DNA from: CAXXFQ01 sp963674475 | GTDB lineage: Bacteria; Planctomycetota; Planctomycetia; Pirellulales; Thermoguttaceae | DNA length: 64,000 nt | Direction of reading: 5' to 3' | Assembly: GCA_963674475.2 (NCBI GenBank) | Contig: CAXXFQ010000008.1 | Location: 372,001 to 436,000, forward strand | Shown here: positions 43,208 through 52,863 of the stretch, one piece after another | Layout: each line of letters starts with the position of its first letter | Position numbering within the stretch: the stretch's first letter is position 1 | The notes under the pieces: model-generated | The model's input: only the letters and a program-made list of their open reading frames with translations | Told to the model about the DNA's origin: nothing | Database searches by the model: none | Made by a program: the position numbers and the translations under genes

Positions 43208-43565
43208 AGGCCAACTCCTCATTGCAAGGTTTTACGAGGTGGCGGCTTTCGACTAGATCGAAAAGACTATTCTAACGAAAGCAACCGGACAAGACAATGC
43301 GGCAGGAAGAATCTCACATCCCGCCTACTTCATTTTAGTCTAGCTTTTTATCGAACAGGAAAAAGGCCCATCTTGGGGTGATTCCCATCTTTTTGCCTTA
43401 ATACTTGAAAATGCACAACTTAGGGGGGATAGCGTAAGATTTTCTCCTTAAAAAGAGGCGGACAATTCTTCGGAAGTTTCCTTTTTTTCGGCTGCCTGAG
43501 TCGAAGGGGGGTGCTTGCACCCTCAGTAATACTAGAATCTTTTACCGGGTGGGCAAGAGGGGGAG
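43208..43565. other. Intergenic stretch upstream of hpf
   Basis: I see no gene. It should hold the hpf promoter and the end of the DUF1080-like gene transcript; I find no clear terminator. Confidence 0.4.
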
Positions 43566-44231
43566 TTATTTCTCTTCGGCGTTGAGCTTTTTCAGCCGGA
43601 TGTTTTTGAACTCGGCCGAGGTGTGCCATGTCGTGATCCCCAACGGTTGGGCCGGTTCCTGTTCCAGCCAGATCGAAAAATTCCTATCGCCCGCTTCCAC
43701 GTCGATCTGTTTTTCCCCGTCGAGCCAGACCAGAATCTTCTCTTTCGTCACTTGGAGGCGGATCGAGTACCAACGGTTTTGCTCAAAATTGACAAAATCG
43801 CAGGTCTCGTTGTCGATGGCCGCCTCATCGTTAATATTCGAGAGGCCGACGACCTGCCCCCCCCATCCGCCGACGATCAGCGAGCAATAGTTTTTGCCGA
43901 TCGGGAAGGTCACGCCGCAGAAAAAGTCGTTTCCTTTGATACGTCGCGCTTCGAGCGAAAGTTCATAGTCGATCGTCGGCCGGTCTCCTTCGAATCGAAT
44001 TCCGGTCGCCGGATCGCCCGCTTCCAGGCGAACCACGCCATCTTTGACCGACACGTTTCCGTGACGTTCATACATGTATTTAGAGATGACTTTCCAAGTG
44101 GTTGACTGTTTTCCGTCCAGGATCGAGATTTTCTCGGCTGACGGTTCGGAGCCCGTTTCATTGGCAACCGAAACCGTGGGGAAGGCGAAAAGGAGCAGGA
44201 GGAGGAAGGGAGTTATTCTCAAAAGGGGCAT
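43566..44231 (-). CDS. Secreted DUF1080-like (3-keto-disaccharide hydrolase / LamG-type) protein
   Basis: The 221-residue protein has a signal peptide (ITPFLLLLLFAFPTVSVA) and one beta-sandwich domain: ILDGKQSTTWKVISKYMYER, VSVKDGVVRLEAGDPATGIR, YELSLEARRIKGNDFFCGVTF, RWYSIRLQVTKEKILVWLDG and a C-terminal FKNIRLKKL. The pattern fits DUF1080/concanavalin-like domains, common in planctomycetes and linked to polysaccharide use. Catalysis is uncertain. It lies 97 bp downstream of the NagB/PIG-L gene. Confidence 0.72.
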   Translation of the reverse strand: MPLLRITPFLLLLLFAFPTVSVANETGSEPSAEKISILDGKQSTTWKVISKYMYERHGNVSVKDGVVRLEAGDPATGIRFEGDRPTIDYELSLEARRIKGNDFFCGVTFPIGKNYCSLIVGGWGGQVVGLSNINDEAAIDNETCDFVNFEQNRWYSIRLQVTKEKILVWLDGEKQIDVEAGDRNFSIWLEQEPAQPLGITTWHTSAEFKNIRLKKLNAEEK

Positions 44232-44328
44232 GGCTCGTTTTCTCCGCGATTTGTTGGAGTGTGGAATGGGGGAATTAGAAGGACGAAGTTATGAAGCCCA
44301 ATTTGCCGAAATCGGAAGCAAAAAGCTA

Positions 44329-46227
44329 TTAAACCTCTTTGCCGTCCCAGCGAAGGAACGCCTCCATGGCGTAATACTCGGGCAACCCGATCTGGTTATA
44401 AACGTCGGCCGTTTTTCGATTTCGGTCCTCGGCCCGCTGCCAGAACTCCCGCGGATCGTCGGGGCCGGGGAACAGGGCCGAGTCTTTTTGTGATTCGTGA
44501 CGAAAGATCGCCTGTTTTTTTATCTTCAGGTCGTTCGGGCTCAACGGGACGGCGATTTGAATTTCGTGCGGCTCCCATTCCTGCCAGGCTCCCCGATAGA
44601 GAAGCACTTCAGGCCGAGCCCCCGTCTCCATTTCGATCTGCTTGAGCGCTTGAAAGGTCAGGTGGGCGCAGATCCGGTGGGTGCCGTGCGGGTCGGAAAG
44701 ATCGCCGGCCGCATAAATCTGTTCCGGCGCGATCTGTTCGATCAGTTGGCGCAAAATCTGTACGTCGTTGTCGCCCGGTTCGTTTTTGGCGACCATGCCG
44801 GTCTGGTAGAACGGCAACGCCAGGAAATGAAGACGCGATTCCGGCACGCCGCAGACGTCGGCCGCCGACTTGGCCTCGCTCCAGCGGATCAGCTCCTTGA
44901 TTTTCAAGACCGCCTCGCAATCCGGCTGGCCCGGCTTCTTCGAACCGAGCGATTCGACGACTCGGTTTTCCAGTTCGGGCGTCTGAACCTCGTCGATTCC
45001 GAACCGCCGGTTGACTTCCGTCATGAGGTCGGCAGCTTGAAGGGCGTCGTGGTCGAAGACGGCGATATTGCCGCTGGTCATGTAGGCGATGTGGACCTCG
45101 TGTTGATCTTCGACCAGCCGAATGATCGTTCCGCCCATGCTGATCACGTCGTCGTCCGGATGGGGGCTGAAGACGAGGACTTTTTTGGGCTCGGACTTTT
45201 TGGGCTCAGGTCCGGCCGGGTGATATTCGATCGTTTCCATCATCCGACGAAAGACCCGGTGGGCCACCTTCGACGACGGGCCGTGGTCGCGGAGCAGTTG
45301 ATGAAGTCCATGTTCGCGAAAGTCTTCCGCGTCGAGTTTCAGCAGCGCCTTGCCCGTTTTTTGACAAAGCCAGAGAACGGCCCGTTTGGTCAACGCGTCG
45401 TTCCATTGGACCGGTCCCAAAAGCCACGGGGTTGCGCGGGCCGTCAACTGCTCGGCGGCCGCCGGGTCCAGAAGGCACGAGACGTCGTAATGGTCGCGTA
45501 AAAGACTGGCTGGGACCCGTTCCCCGGCCGGTGCTTCGGCCACTTGTCGGACGATTTCCGCCTTGTTTTCGCCGAAGGTCAGGAGGAAAATCTTTTTCGC
45601 CGTGGCGATCGTTTCCAGCCCGACGGTCATCGCTTGGACGGGGACGTTTTCGACGTGAAAAAAGTCGCTGGCCGCCTCCATTCGCGTCATCGGGTCGAGC
45701 GTGACCAGGCGGGTCCGGCTGTCACGGTTTCCAAACGGTTCGTTGAACGCGATCCGTCCGTTTCTCCCGATGCCGCTTATCAAGAGGTCGATTCCTCCCA
45801 GTCGGTTGATCGTCTCCTCGTATCGGCGGCAATAGTCCTCCATATCCTCGGGCCGGACCATTGCGTCGAGGAGGTGGAGGTTTTCTCGAGGCAGGTTCAA
45901 GTGGTCGAAAAGATTTTCGTACAGCCACCGATGGCGACTTTGCAGCGCGGTCGGCTCGAGACCGTAGTACTCTTCGAGCCCGAAGACGCACACGCCTGAA
46001 AAATCGAGGTTTTCTTCGCGGTGCATCCGGACCAGCTCACGATAGACGCCCACGACCGTCGACCCGGTCGCCAGTCCCAGTGTGGCACGGCGTCCAAAGG
46101 CGTTTCGCTCGCGGATCGTGTTGGCGACCATGCGAGCCACGTGGAGCGTCGCGTCGCGACTGGTGTCAAAGACGTAGCAGGGCAGGTGGGTGGCACGAAC
46201 GGGATCAGCGGTGGGTAACATCATCAT
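44329..46227 (-). CDS. NagB-like isomerase domain fused to PIG-L/LmbE deacetylase
   Basis: The 632-residue protein has an N-terminal glucosamine-6-phosphate deaminase fold (1-270; TLGLATGSTVVGVYREL, GLEEYYGL, GIGRNGRIAFNEP) and a C-terminal PIG-L domain (from about 345; VFSPHPDDDVISMGG, DLSDPHGTHR). In E. coli NagB the catalytic residues are Asp72, Asp141 and His143; here the equivalents are Glu, Asn156 and Arg158, while the Glu of FNEP stays. The PIG-L metal motif HPDD is intact. It may therefore act as an N-acetylsugar deacetylase with a sugar-binding, non-deaminating NagB part. It overlaps the end of proB by 23 bp. Confidence 0.88.
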   Translation of the reverse strand: MMMLPTADPVRATHLPCYVFDTSRDATLHVARMVANTIRERNAFGRRATLGLATGSTVVGVYRELVRMHREENLDFSGVCVFGLEEYYGLEPTALQSRHRWLYENLFDHLNLPRENLHLLDAMVRPEDMEDYCRRYEETINRLGGIDLLISGIGRNGRIAFNEPFGNRDSRTRLVTLDPMTRMEAASDFFHVENVPVQAMTVGLETIATAKKIFLLTFGENKAEIVRQVAEAPAGERVPASLLRDHYDVSCLLDPAAAEQLTARATPWLLGPVQWNDALTKRAVLWLCQKTGKALLKLDAEDFREHGLHQLLRDHGPSSKVAHRVFRRMMETIEYHPAGPEPKKSEPKKVLVFSPHPDDDVISMGGTIIRLVEDQHEVHIAYMTSGNIAVFDHDALQAADLMTEVNRRFGIDEVQTPELENRVVESLGSKKPGQPDCEAVLKIKELIRWSEAKSAADVCGVPESRLHFLALPFYQTGMVAKNEPGDNDVQILRQLIEQIAPEQIYAAGDLSDPHGTHRICAHLTFQALKQIEMETGARPEVLLYRGAWQEWEPHEIQIAVPLSPNDLKIKKQAIFRHESQKDSALFPGPDDPREFWQRAEDRNRKTADVYNQIGLPEYYAMEAFLRWDGKEV

Positions 46228-47377
46228 AGCGGGTCAAAACCATATTGTCGCGATGGATAATTTCGTCGTAAGGGTGATAGCCGAGGACTTCTCGGATCGA
46301 GTCGGTCTTGAGTCCTTGGATTCGTCGGATATCTTGATCACTGTAGTTGGTTAGCCCTCGGGCGAACTCCACTCGATCGGTCGTCCGCAGCGCGACGACG
46401 TCTCCTTTTTCAAACGAGCCGACCACGTCGACGACGCCGGCCGGAAGCAGGCTCTTTCCCCGCTCTAAAAGGGCCCGTTTGGCCCCTTGGTCGAGAATCA
46501 GATGTCCTCGGGGTTGGACCGTGAATCCGATCCACCGTTTTCTCGCGGCGACCGTGGCCCCTTTGGCCAGGAACAGGGTTCCGACCTGCCGGCCTTCGAC
46601 GATGTCGGTCAGTACCCGGTCGCAACGCCCGTTGGCGATGATGACGTTTTCGCCCGTGCTGGTCGCCATCCGGGCCGCCTCGAGTTTGCTGGCCATCCCC
46701 CCTTTGCTCCACATCCCCTGCTTGTCGCGAACCAGGGAACGGATCGAATCGTCCAGTCGCTCGACGGTCGGGATGATTTTCGAAGCCGGATCGCGCGGGT
46801 CGCCGTCGTAGAGTCCCTCGACATCGGAAAGCAGGACCAACAGGGGTGCCCGAATCAGATTCGTCACCATGGCGGCCAGCCGGTCGTTGTCGCCAAAGGT
46901 GGTCCGCAGCTCGTCGACACTAATCGTGTCGTTTTCGTTGATGATCGGGACCGCCCCGTATTCCATCAGCGAGAGCAGGGTGTTCTTCGCGTTGAGATAT
47001 CGGGCCCGATTATCCAGGTCTTCAGCCGTCAGGAGAACCTGGGCCGCGTGACGCCGATGGCGACGAAACGCCCAGTCGTACGCCTCGACCAGCGCGCTTT
47101 GGCCGACGGCAGCGATCGCCTGCAGTCGTCCCAGGTCGGTGGGCCGTTCAGGCAGTTCCAGCCGTCCCAGACCGGCGCCTACCGCCCCCGAACTGACTAA
47201 CACGACGCGACGTCCCATTTCGAGCAACCGGCTGATCTGCCCGCCCAAACGGGTTATCCGGTCGTAATTGAGTTGGCCGTCTTCGCGGGTCAGGACGCGT
47301 GTGCCGACTTTAACGACGATCGTGTCGGCCTCGGTGGCGATCTCTTGACGTACTAGGTCCTTCATACTCTCCAACAT
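46205..47377 (-). CDS. proB: Glutamate 5-kinase
   Basis: The 390-residue enzyme phosphorylates glutamate in proline synthesis. It has an amino-acid kinase domain (TIVVKVGTRVLTREDGQLNY, VVLVSSGAVGAGLGRL, PIINENDTISVDEL, FGDNDRLAAMVTNL, LLVLLSDVEGLYDGDPR, GMWSKGGMASKLEAA) and a C-terminal PUA domain (GHLILDQGAKRALLERGKSL, LPAGVVDVVGSFEKGD). Full length. proA is not adjacent. Two possible starts (47377 and 47365) cannot be separated by their Shine-Dalgarno sites. Confidence 0.95.
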   Translation of the reverse strand: MLESMKDLVRQEIATEADTIVVKVGTRVLTREDGQLNYDRITRLGGQISRLLEMGRRVVLVSSGAVGAGLGRLELPERPTDLGRLQAIAAVGQSALVEAYDWAFRRHRRHAAQVLLTAEDLDNRARYLNAKNTLLSLMEYGAVPIINENDTISVDELRTTFGDNDRLAAMVTNLIRAPLLVLLSDVEGLYDGDPRDPASKIIPTVERLDDSIRSLVRDKQGMWSKGGMASKLEAARMATSTGENVIIANGRCDRVLTDIVEGRQVGTLFLAKGATVAARKRWIGFTVQPRGHLILDQGAKRALLERGKSLLPAGVVDVVGSFEKGDVVALRTTDRVEFARGLTNYSDQDIRRIQGLKTDSIREVLGYHPYDEIIHRDNMVLTRYDDVTHR

Positions 47378-47803
47378 AACCTCAAATTCAGTTCAACTAA
47401 AGGCCCGGGATCGACATTTCCGACTCCCTCAGGCCATTATTGATGTCGGCATGGTCAACGATCCTCGCGCAGCCGCAAATGCGTCTGTGCTAAACGGATT
47501 TGCCGGTTTTCAAGCGTGGGACGGTTCATTGGCCCTTGCAGCCCTCAATAAGAGTGCCAATAAATCGATTTGGTCGGTTGTCCCGAGGGCCGGGCCGATT
47601 TAGAATGAAATACTGCCCTTCAAAATAGGGAAAAACCTATCAGACGGGTTTTGGCGAGCAAAAATTGCATTCCATTTGGGCGCCTAGCCTAGTGCAAGCG
47701 TGTTTTGTTTCGTACAATTTCGCTTTGCCTGATTTCTTTGAAAGGACGTCCTAGCCGGTCTTTTTCATTCCTGGCCCCTTTTTTCCTCTTTTCTTCCTAG
47801 ACG
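47378..47803. other. Divergent spacer between proB and purF
   Basis: It should contain promoters for both genes. I recognise no riboswitch (for example no PurR box pair or guanine aptamer) and no repeat. Confidence 0.4.
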
Positions 47804-49393
47804 ATGAGCGATCTGCACGAAGAATGCGGCGTAGCCGCCATATACCATTTGCCGAGCGATGAACCCAGTCCCTTTTGTCCGTCACAGGGGCCCGACGAGA
47901 TTTCTCGCCTGATCCCCCGGATGCTTTTGGATATCCAAAACCGGGGACAACTGGCCGCCGGCGTCACGTCGTTCAATCCGAATCGAAATCAGCTGATCGA
48001 TACCCATAAAGAAGTGGGCAGCGTCAGCGAGGTTTTTCGGACGAACCACCGGGCTAAATTCGAAAGCCTCATGACCGAGTACTCCGGCCGTGCGGCGATC
48101 GGCCATGTGCGCTACGCCACCTGCGGCCAGAGCGACCGGAGCTATGCCCAGCCGTTTGAACGTCACCATATCAAGAAACATAAATGGTTCAGCTTCGCCT
48201 TCAACGGCCAGTTGGCCAATTTCGACGAGCTCAAACAGAAGTTGCTCGATAATGAAGACAACTATCTGTCTCGCGATACCGACACCGAAATTATCATGCA
48301 TTCGATCTGCAAGGCGCTGGCCCACAAAGAGAGCCCGCCCCTGATCGACATGATGCGCGAGGTGTCCGAAAAATTCGACGGGGCCTATAGCCTTGTTTTC
48401 CTCGACGCCTTGGGCGATATGCTCGTGGCCCGCGACCCGCTGGGGATCAAACCGTTGAGCTACGCCGTCGAGGGGCCGCTGTTCGCCGCCGCCAGTGAAG
48501 ACGTCGCGCTGTGCAATCTGGGGTTCTCGCCCGAATCGATCCATTCGCTCCCGCCTGGCCATGCCGTGACGATCACCAATGGCAAACTGAAGGTCGAGCA
48601 GTTTGCCCCCAACGGACGGCGGGCCCACTGCTTTTTCGAGTGGATCTATTTTTCGAACGTCGCCAGTACGCTCGACGGACGGGGCGTCTATCTGACCCGA
48701 AAATCGTTGGGCGAAGAGTTGGGCCGACTCGAGACGGTCCCGATCGACGAGGACACGATCGTCGTTCCGGTCCCCGATACCAGCAAAGCGGCCGCCGACG
48801 CGATGGCCTACACCCTGAAAGTGCCCAGTGTCGAGGGGCTCATTCGAAATCGCTACGCCGGACGTACCTTCATCGAAGGGGGCGGCTCTCGGGTGAAAAA
48901 GGCCCAAACCAAATATACCCCGTTGGCCGACGTGCTCAAAGGGAAACGGGTTCTCTTGGTCGAAGATTCGATCGTCCGTTCGACGACCATGCGGGTCCTG
49001 ATCAAGCGGATTCGCGAGATCGGCCAGCCCCGAGAGATTCACGTCCGGGTCGCCTGTCCGCCGATCGTCTCTCCCTGTTTTTATGGGATCGACATGTCGA
49101 CGATCGGAGAACTTTTCGCGCCGCACTTCTTACAAGAAGGTCCGTTGAGCGAAGAGGTCGAAGCGAAGATGGCCGAGGAGATCGGGGCCGATTCGCTCCG
49201 TTATTTGCGAGTCGGCGCGATTGCCCGCGCGATCGGTCGCAACCCGGACGAACTTTGTCAGGCCTGCATCACCGGCCAGTATCCGACCCCCGCCGGGCAG
49301 CAACTGGCCCAGGTCGCCCAGGAGAATTTCAAAAACGGGGTCGACGGTCGAACCTACGAGTCGACATCCAATTGTAAGGAGTCGAACCAGTAG
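47804..49393 (+). CDS. purF: Amidophosphoribosyltransferase
   Basis: The 529-residue enzyme makes phosphoribosylamine from PRPP and glutamine, the first step of purine synthesis. The N-terminus [15 protein letters not shown] puts the nucleophile Cys at residue 8 behind a short propeptide, as in the Bacillus-type enzyme. [16 protein letters not shown] and [12 protein letters not shown] follow, and the PRPP loop is [18 protein letters not shown]. The domain [21 protein letters not shown] contains Cys residues that fit the [4Fe-4S]-type class. No good Shine-Dalgarno precedes the ATG. Confidence 0.94.
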   Translation: MSDLHEECGVAAIYHLPSDEPSPFCPSQGPDEISRLIPRMLLDIQNRGQLAAGVTSFNPNRNQLIDTHKEVGSVSEVFRTNHRAKFESLMTEYSGRAAIGHVRYATCGQSDRSYAQPFERHHIKKHKWFSFAFNGQLANFDELKQKLLDNEDNYLSRDTDTEIIMHSICKALAHKESPPLIDMMREVSEKFDGAYSLVFLDALGDMLVARDPLGIKPLSYAVEGPLFAAASEDVALCNLGFSPESIHSLPPGHAVTITNGKLKVEQFAPNGRRAHCFFEWIYFSNVASTLDGRGVYLTRKSLGEELGRLETVPIDEDTIVVPVPDTSKAAADAMAYTLKVPSVEGLIRNRYAGRTFIEGGGSRVKKAQTKYTPLADVLKGKRVLLVEDSIVRSTTMRVLIKRIREIGQPREIHVRVACPPIVSPCFYGIDMSTIGELFAPHFLQEGPLSEEVEAKMAEEIGADSLRYLRVGAIARAIGRNPDELCQACITGQYPTPAGQQLAQVAQENFKNGVDGRTYESTSNCKESNQ

Positions 49394-49410
49394 CCGATCG
49401 GGAAAATGCG

Positions 49411-49446
49411 AAAAGGAGCGAGGACAAAAATCCTGCTCCTTTTTTG
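49411..49446 (+). terminator. Rho-independent terminator after purF
   Basis: AAAAGGAGC with AGGA pairs with TCCT and GCTCCTTTTTT. It lies between convergent purF and the 49.5-kb gene. Confidence 0.8.
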
Positions 49447-49481
49447 TTTTCTTGGTTTTTCAGGCGGGGACGCACTTCTCG

Positions 49482-49997
49482 TTAGACCAGCGTATCCATC
49501 CCGACGATTTCGTTCGATTCCCCGGCTACGGCCAGCTTTTGAATCCACTGGAGGCAGGTTTTTTCGGTATCCGACATCTTGTTCGAATCGGTCGGCCCGC
49601 TGGAGAAGAACGGGGTAAACCGTTCGTTGCCCGAGTCGCTGCCGAGCTTGTTGAGATAAAATTCCAGCAGGTTGATCGACTCGCTCGAATCCACGCCGGC
49701 CTTTTCCAGCTCGACCCGAATCTGGCTGAGCTGTTGATACTGTTCTTCGGAGATGATCCCCTCGTCGTACATCTTTGAAACCATCTCGGAAAATTCGTTC
49801 GGGGTCATTTCGGTGACGTCGTAGTCGGACAAGATTTCCCGAAACGCCTCGGCCTTGGGATTGCCGGAGAGGGTCATTTCGGTGGCCGAGCCGAGTGTCG
49901 CTTCTGACGGGTTAAGGAGTTTTTCCCCCGTCTCTTGAAGCGAACTGCCGGTGGTCAGGTCGGTGTAATTCTGAATGCCCAAAGGTTGAATTTGCAT
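49482..49997 (-). CDS. Hypothetical protein, acidic, unknown
   Basis: This 171-residue protein has no signal peptide or membrane segment. It is rich in Ser, Thr and acidic residues (MQIQPLGIQNYTDLTTGS, FREILSDYDVTEMTPNEFSE) and predicted mostly helical (IISEEQYQQLSQIRVELEKA). The opening recalls small proteins from flagellar or secretion loci, but no such genes are nearby. No family is recognised. Confidence 0.65.
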   Translation of the reverse strand: MQIQPLGIQNYTDLTTGSSLQETGEKLLNPSEATLGSATEMTLSGNPKAEAFREILSDYDVTEMTPNEFSEMVSKMYDEGIISEEQYQQLSQIRVELEKAGVDSSESINLLEFYLNKLGSDSGNERFTPFFSSGPTDSNKMSDTEKTCLQWIQKLAVAGESNEIVGMDTLV

Positions 49998-50425
49998 CGA
50001 TTCGATTTCTTTGATTCAAAAAAGGTTCAAAGCCGGTAGAACACGGAGCCCGCAAGCGGAGCCGTTTTTACTCTTACCCCTTTCGCAAAATCGATGCCAA
50101 TTCTTTTTTCGGCGAGTGAAGTAAATGGGATTCCGTGTCCCTAACCTCCTATTAAGGAATAGGTTGGAGTGAAAATAAGAATCCCGATCGGCCCGCAATC
50201 GATAGGGTGAACCGACGTTGTTTTCGTCCGCCGCCGCGCCGAATCGGCCGGTTTAATCACGCCGAATCGGCCGTTTTTCTCAGGCGGCGCGAGGCGAGCG
50301 AAACCACTGCGCGTAAAAAAAGGAGCGCCGGACCAACTCCCGCGCTCCTTTTTGCCATATTCTGACAATCGATGAATGCCGCCCTTGAAAAACGAGGGTG
50401 GCAAAAGCTTCGATGGCCCGATTAT
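49998..50425. other. Spacer with short direct repeat and terminator
   Basis: CGCCGAATCGGCCG occurs twice (about 50236 and 50260), each containing the palindrome GCCGAATCGGC-like core. A terminator follows at 50315-50354. No gene is seen. Confidence 0.5.
50315..50354 (-). terminator. Terminator after the Gfo/Idh/MocA gene
   Basis: AAAAAAAGGAGCGC pairs with GCGCTCCTTTTT around GGACCAACTCC; effective on either strand. It lies 70 bp beyond the stop of the minus-strand oxidoreductase gene. Confidence 0.75.
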
Positions 50426-51526
50426 TTACTGGTTCAGTCCGCCGACGCCCACTTTTCTCGCCTTCAGGACCGGATCACTTTTCAGTGGCAGCGCGACCCG
50501 ACGCCCCGTCTCGGCCGCCTTGTAAATCCCGAGAATCACTTCGACCGAACGGCGTCCTTCCGCTCCGTCGATCAGCGGCGTGGTGCCGTTCTTGATCGCC
50601 TTCAGGACGTCGGCAAACTGTTTGGCGTGGCCGTGATGTCCGATCGCCGTCGGATCGGCCGCCCCGCCACCACCACTTTTGTGCCCGGCCATCTGCTCGT
50701 GGATTTTCTTGTCACGCGGTTTCGCTTTGGCGAAGTCCCACTTCAGAAAATCCTCTTCTTCCATCATGACCGAGCCCGCGGTGCCGTGGATCTCGATTCG
50801 TTTGAGGTAACCCGGATAGATGGCCGTGCTTCCTTCGATGACGCCGATCGCGCCGGACTCGAACCGTACGATTGCCGCCGCGTGGTCTTCGACATCGATC
50901 CGTTGGTGGGCCAAAAGGGCCGTCGCCCCTTGGATCTCGACGACCGGTCCCATCAGCCAGATCAGCAGGTCGATGCTGTGAATCGACTGGTTCATCAACG
51001 CGCCGCCGCCGTCCAGTTGCCAGGTGCCCCGCCACGCGCCACTGTCGTAATACTCTTGCGTGCGGAACCATTTGACAAACGTGTCGCCCGAGGTCATCTG
51101 GCCGAAACGGCCTTGGTCGACCGCCTTCTTGATTTCCTGGCTGGTCTGATGGAATCGGGAAGGGAAGATGGTCGAGAGCGTAACGCCCGCCTTTTCGCAT
51201 TCGACGATGATCTTGTCGCAACGCTTCAGTGTGATCTCCAGCGGTTTTTCGATGATCACATGTTTCCCGGCTCGGGCCGCCGCAACGGCCGGTTCCATGT
51301 GGGCCCCGCTGGGCGTGCCGATCGTGACGATGTCGATTTCCGGGTTGGCCAGCATCTCGTCCAGGTCGTGATAAGCCTTGCAGCCGTACCCGTCGGCCAA
51401 CCGGTCGGCCGCCGCCGGGACCATGTCGAAACAGCCGACCAACTTCGCCCCTCGCACGTCGGCAATCGCCTTCGCGTGAAAGTCGGCGATCATGCCGCAA
51501 CCGATAATTCCAAAACCGTATGCCAT
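50426..51526 (-). CDS. Gfo/Idh/MocA-family oxidoreductase
   Basis: From ATG 51526 the product is 366 residues. The N-terminal Rossmann fold has FGIIGCGMIADFHAKAIADV and the family signature VIIEKPLEITLKRCDKII (the EKP motif with the catalytic Lys). The C-terminal alpha/beta domain has GTWQLDGGGALMNQSIHSID, carrying the typical His pair, and GAIGVIEGSTAIYPGY. These enzymes oxidise or epimerise sugars and inositol with NAD(P). The longer open frame to 51631 lacks a better start. A second member of the family lies upstream on the same strand. Confidence 0.92.
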   Translation of the reverse strand: MAYGFGIIGCGMIADFHAKAIADVRGAKLVGCFDMVPAAADRLADGYGCKAYHDLDEMLANPEIDIVTIGTPSGAHMEPAVAAARAGKHVIIEKPLEITLKRCDKIIVECEKAGVTLSTIFPSRFHQTSQEIKKAVDQGRFGQMTSGDTFVKWFRTQEYYDSGAWRGTWQLDGGGALMNQSIHSIDLLIWLMGPVVEIQGATALLAHQRIDVEDHAAAIVRFESGAIGVIEGSTAIYPGYLKRIEIHGTAGSVMMEEEDFLKWDFAKAKPRDKKIHEQMAGHKSGGGGAADPTAIGHHGHAKQFADVLKAIKNGTTPLIDGAEGRRSVEVILGIYKAAETGRRVALPLKSDPVLKARKVGVGGLNQ

Positions 51527-51676
51527 GAAGTTCTCCTTGCGTTTCTCTCTTGAATCGGAATGAATTTTTTTATTGAGGAAAGGGGTAAACCGGAAAGGAC
51601 CGATTTTTTTCAGAGGCAGGGTAGGGGGCAAAGCATCGTCTTCACTCGAGAAAACTTGAGCGAAAACCGGACCGAA

Positions 51677-52711
51677 CTACCATTCGATTCGGGTCCCTTG
51701 CCGATAGCTGAGCGTGGCCTTTTCGACCACCTTCAGCGCGCGACACGCGTCGTCCAGATTGGCCGCTCGACAGGTCGCCCCGGTGACCAATCGATGAAAA
51801 TGGGTCAAAATTCGTTCTTCGATTGGCCGTTCACTTTCGAGCGATTCCTGATGATGGCCCGATCGGTCGAACCAGACCAAATTCGTCGGAAGATCAACGA
51901 AGGCGACCCCGTTTTCGCAGACGACCCGAAGGTCGGGTGCTCGTCGATAGGAGTCGGATTCTTCCCAATCGCGGGGCATCGCTTTTTCACAAATTATCTG
52001 GGCCGAAGCCGGCGGCGTCTCGGATGGGGATTTCGCGTCTTGCTCCGGCTCGGAAAATTCAAGACTCAGTGACCGGAATCGATAGTCGGCTTCGTCGGTC
52101 CCGTGCGCCTCATCCCAATGGCCGATCCCCGTGACCCGTGAAGGGGACCGATCCATGATGAAACAGCACCAATCGATCATTTCGACCAACTCACGTCGGA
52201 AGGGATCGATTTTTTTCGGCTGATGAGGTTCTGGCGGTTTGTTTTGCGGAATACGCCGGTGGGCGAAAATCGTCTTAGGTCGACCCAATCGGGTCGCGAT
52301 CAACTCTTGCAATCGCAGGGAGGCCGGGGCGTGACGCCGTTTCAGCCCGACCGTCAAGACGATTCCGGCCTCGTTGACCCGTCGGCAAACGGTTTCAATT
52401 TTTTCGGGCCAGTTTTCCCAGCCGGTACCCCAATAGACCGCTTTTTTCGCATTGCAAGCAGCCAAGACCGGCAAGGGACCAAACCATCCGGAATCGAGCA
52501 CGAGAAGGGCGTCCAGATCTTCTCGACGGGCCAAAGCGTGGTACCCTCGAACCAACGACGCGCCGAACTCTTCGGCCGCTTGCTGGGCACGCGCGGCAAC
52601 CGGATCGCAAATCGCGCGGATCTCGAAACCGTCGGCCAGCGTCTTCAAGGCCGGACGTTCTCGAGTCGGCCAATTTTCTCCTAGTCCAACGAGACCGATT
52701 CGAACCATCAT
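51677..52711 (-). CDS. Gfo/Idh/MocA-family protein, divergent
   Basis: The 344-residue protein has a Rossmann-type N-terminus (VRIGLVGLGENWPTRERPAL, AICDPVAARAQQAAEEFGAS) and a C-terminal domain (ELVEMIDWCCFIMDRSPSRV). The classic EKP motif is replaced (KKAVYWGTGWENWPEK), so the usual catalytic Lys is not evident and redox activity is uncertain. It lies 150 bp upstream of the other Gfo/Idh/MocA gene. Confidence 0.78.
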   Translation of the reverse strand: MMVRIGLVGLGENWPTRERPALKTLADGFEIRAICDPVAARAQQAAEEFGASLVRGYHALARREDLDALLVLDSGWFGPLPVLAACNAKKAVYWGTGWENWPEKIETVCRRVNEAGIVLTVGLKRRHAPASLRLQELIATRLGRPKTIFAHRRIPQNKPPEPHQPKKIDPFRRELVEMIDWCCFIMDRSPSRVTGIGHWDEAHGTDEADYRFRSLSLEFSEPEQDAKSPSETPPASAQIICEKAMPRDWEESDSYRRAPDLRVVCENGVAFVDLPTNLVWFDRSGHHQESLESERPIEERILTHFHRLVTGATCRAANLDDACRALKVVEKATLSYRQGTRIEW

Positions 52712-52746
52712 CGGGATATCACCCTGTTCCCCATTTTTTGGTTTTT

Positions 52747-52863
52747 TAGAGCGTTTTTAACTTTGAGGAAGCGCGTTGCATGCGAACCGCGTAAAAGTGG
52801 AAAAATCGAAATTGATTCTAGCATGGAACTTGCGACAACCGTGGGATCGCTCCCTTTGCCGGT
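52747..52863. repeat. Dispersed intergenic repeat, copy of ~117 bp
   Basis: The left end TAGAGCGTTTTTAACTTTGA matches 14091 and 53964 onward; the right end (52830-52863) matches 14178-14211 and 4361-4394. It lies upstream of the divergent Gfo/Idh/MocA gene. Confidence 0.6.
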
